Positions 62,838 to 64,000 of a DNA stretch of 64,000 nucleotides are shown piece by piece. Numbering within the stretch: position 1 is the stretch's first letter; the number at the start of each line of letters is the position of its first letter. Source of the stretch: Pseudanabaena sp. PCC 6802 (GTDB lineage Bacteria > Cyanobacteriota > Cyanobacteriia > Pseudanabaenales > Pseudanabaenaceae); the NCBI RefSeq assembly GCF_000332175.1, contig NZ_KB235910.1, positions 286,401 through 350,400 of the forward strand, in the 5' to 3' direction. Made by a program: the position numbers and the translations under genes. The notes beneath the pieces are model-generated. The model searched no databases and was not told where the DNA came from. It saw only the letters and a list, made by a program, of their open reading frames with translations.

Positions 62838-62848
62838 GGAGGAGATTC

Positions 62849-63214
62849 ATGACCTACGCTGAGTTTCTTTCAACCTTGCGATCGCTTTTATCTGGCTTAC
62901 TTTATCCCTCCGAATCTGATTTCCCTGTAGAAGTTGTACCACGCGGACTTTCCTACAGAATGCCCAGTAGTGGAGAAGTGAGGGACTTAGACCGTGTCTT
63001 CAAGATGCGGCATATCGAGGACTGGATGGGTGAGGGAGAGCGATCGCTTGCCCAGAGATGGCAGTCGGTTTACGACCACATCAGCAACAATACCATCGCC
63101 ACAACCGCATGGCACTACAAAGTCAACCGCAAGAACTACACCCATGAGCAAGTAGTCATTCTGCTACACGCTCAAGGGGTTGTAGGACTTCGCATCCGTC
63201 TTGTTGAAACATAG
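62849..63214 (+). CDS. Possible nuclease A inhibitor (NuiA)-like protein
   Basis: 121 residues from ATG 62849 with a strong AGGAGG seven bases upstream. LLSGLLYPSESDFPVEVVPR near the N-terminus has the LLxPSESDxPxE pattern I associate with NuiA-like inhibitors of DNA/RNA non-specific nucleases. The rest (DLDRVFKMRHIEDWMGEGER, NNTIATTAWHYKVNRKNYTH) ends in an LHAQGVVGLRIRL strand. No signal peptide. Third in line after the HU-fusion gene. The family call is tentative. Confidence 0.5.
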   Translation: MTYAEFLSTLRSLLSGLLYPSESDFPVEVVPRGLSYRMPSSGEVRDLDRVFKMRHIEDWMGEGERSLAQRWQSVYDHISNNTIATTAWHYKVNRKNYTHEQVVILLHAQGVVGLRIRLVET

Positions 63215-63235
63215 GAGATTGTGCCCGTGACAACA

Positions 63236-63699
63236 TGAGGTGGACCCCAAAAACTGGACAGGGGGTTAAGCTCTGAACCACACAAAATAATGATAGGAGT
63301 AGTTCATGAGTAACAAACGCAAGCAGTACAATCCGCAATTCAAAGCGAAAGTTGCCCTGGAAGCGATTCGGGGCGAGAAGACCATCTCGGAATTGGTAAG
63401 TCAGTATGAAGTTCATGCAACGCTGATTAACAACTGGAAACGACAGTTGCTGGATGAAGCCATTAGCCTGTTTGAGAAAAGTAGTGGGGCGCATAAAGCT
63501 GATGAGAGCCAACAAGCCGAGATTGACGAGTTATATCGTCAGATCGGACAGTTGAAGGTAGAACGGGATTTTTTAGCCAACAGGTCAGCACAGTTGGGGT
63601 TGAAGAACGCAAAGCCCTGGTAGTGTCTGACCATTGTGAACTGAGTATGGTGCGGCAATGCCAATTGCTAGGGATTGCTCGTTCCAGCTTCTACTACAC
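63236..63699 (+). mobile_element. IS3-type element, truncated by another insertion sequence
   Basis: Left end TGAGGTGGACCCCAAAAACT, typical of one IS3 subgroup, then OrfA (63306-63623) and the start of OrfB in the -1 frame after TTTTTTA (63571-63577): VEERKALVVSDHCELSMVRQ, CQLLGIARSSFYYT. At about 63699 it is replaced by an IS701-type element. The integrase core is not in the window. Confidence 0.8.
63306..63623 (+). CDS. IS3-family OrfA
   Basis: 105 residues: NPQFKAKVALEAIRGEKTIS, QYEVHATLINNWKRQLLDEA, ISLFEKSSGAHKADESQQAE, then the zipper YRQIGQLKVERDFL. Intact itself, but its OrfB partner is broken about 75 bases after the OrfA stop, so the element cannot move by itself. Confidence 0.9.
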   Translation: MSNKRKQYNPQFKAKVALEAIRGEKTISELVSQYEVHATLINNWKRQLLDEAISLFEKSSGAHKADESQQAEIDELYRQIGQLKVERDFLANRSAQLGLKNAKPW

Positions 63700-63787
63700 G
63701 ACTTGGAAGGTTAAGCAGGTAAGGTCTAAAAAGGGCAACAAAAGGCTAAGATGAAGGAATAAACGACGAAAAAGCCTTGTTTTGCCA

Positions 63788-64000
63788 ATGTTATTACCTT
63801 TTTTCAGGCTGGTAGGAGTAGCACCAACCATAGCTAAAGGGATGCAGGCATATCGCAGCGTGTTTTGTCGCGAAGAGGGATTTAACCACGTCAGTCGATA
63901 TGTCAATGGTTTGATTCTAAGTCCCAACAAGACATTACAAGGGATCCACAGCCAAATAGTGTGGCCAGAGGGAGAAGCCGTGAGCCGACGGGCAATGCAC
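63788..64000 (+). CDS. IS701-family transposase, 3' part outside window
   Basis: 71 codons from ATG 63788 to the window edge. YRSVFCREEGFNHVSRYVNG, LILSPNKTLQGIHSQIVWPE, GEAVSRRAMH is the N-terminal region of cyanobacterial IS701-type transposases. The element's left end should lie near 63699, inside the IS3 OrfB. Confidence 0.82.
   Translation, partial: MLLPFFRLVGVAPTIAKGMQAYRSVFCREEGFNHVSRYVNGLILSPNKTLQGIHSQIVWPEGEAVSRRAMH

Overview
The window is cyanobacterial chromosome. HIP1 octamers (GCGATCGC) occur throughout, and several genes are typical of cyanobacteria or chloroplasts: a TLP40-like lumenal cyclophilin, a Tic22-like protein, an HHL1-like protein, a DUF1816 protein, a CHASE4/GGDEF/EAL protein, and the rpmH-rnpA-PH-yidC-jag cluster. 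I cannot name the species. All calls come from reading the sequence; no database was searched.

Layout. 1-1.4 kb: small unknown genes on the minus strand. 1.8-10.4 kb: cyclophilin, phoH, folP, a Bcp/PrxQ peroxiredoxin and a 1,683-residue kinase-ATPase-GAF-GGDEF signalling protein, followed by a decayed second copy of folP/bcp sequence. 11-24 kb: housekeeping genes (asnS, pgl, rlmB, mrnC, a STAS protein, gatA, rpsR, rpmG) and a membrane-bound c-di-GMP enzyme, separated by many short inverted-repeat elements. 24.6-33.2 kb: two ABC systems, an ABC-2 type pair and an ATPase/FtsX-permease/HlyD-adaptor operon, with a glycosyltransferase between them. 33.3-38.9 kb: a VapD-like protein, glgA, a toxin-antitoxin locus with a broken toxin, an acetyltransferase and a membrane GTPase. 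39-51.3 kb: Tic22-like gene, rpmH-rnpA-PH-yidC-jag-YceD cluster, rsmG, two RTX-repeat proteins (one fused to cupins), HHL1-like gene and cbiT.

52.4-64 kb is different. It starts at an isolated 3' half of a tRNA-Val(TAC) gene, the usual scar of site-specific integration, and continues past the window end. It holds a CopG-like gene behind three evenly spaced palindromes, a type I restriction gene cut off at its DECH box, a toxin-tail/SUKH-immunity remnant, at least six whole or broken insertion sequences, a Uma2 nuclease gene, an XRE regulator, an HU domain fused to an extracellular-type Ig-like domain, and a possible nuclease-A-inhibitor-like gene. I read it as a heavily rearranged integrative element or defence island. 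The least familiar parts are the palindrome array (53718-53775) and the HU-fusion cluster (62148-63214).

Short non-coding elements form several families. Most share GC-rich cores made of repeated GGGGGC..GCCCCC blocks but differ in their terminal repeats, and many are bounded by TA. Two can be compared with an empty site inside this window, which shows they have moved.
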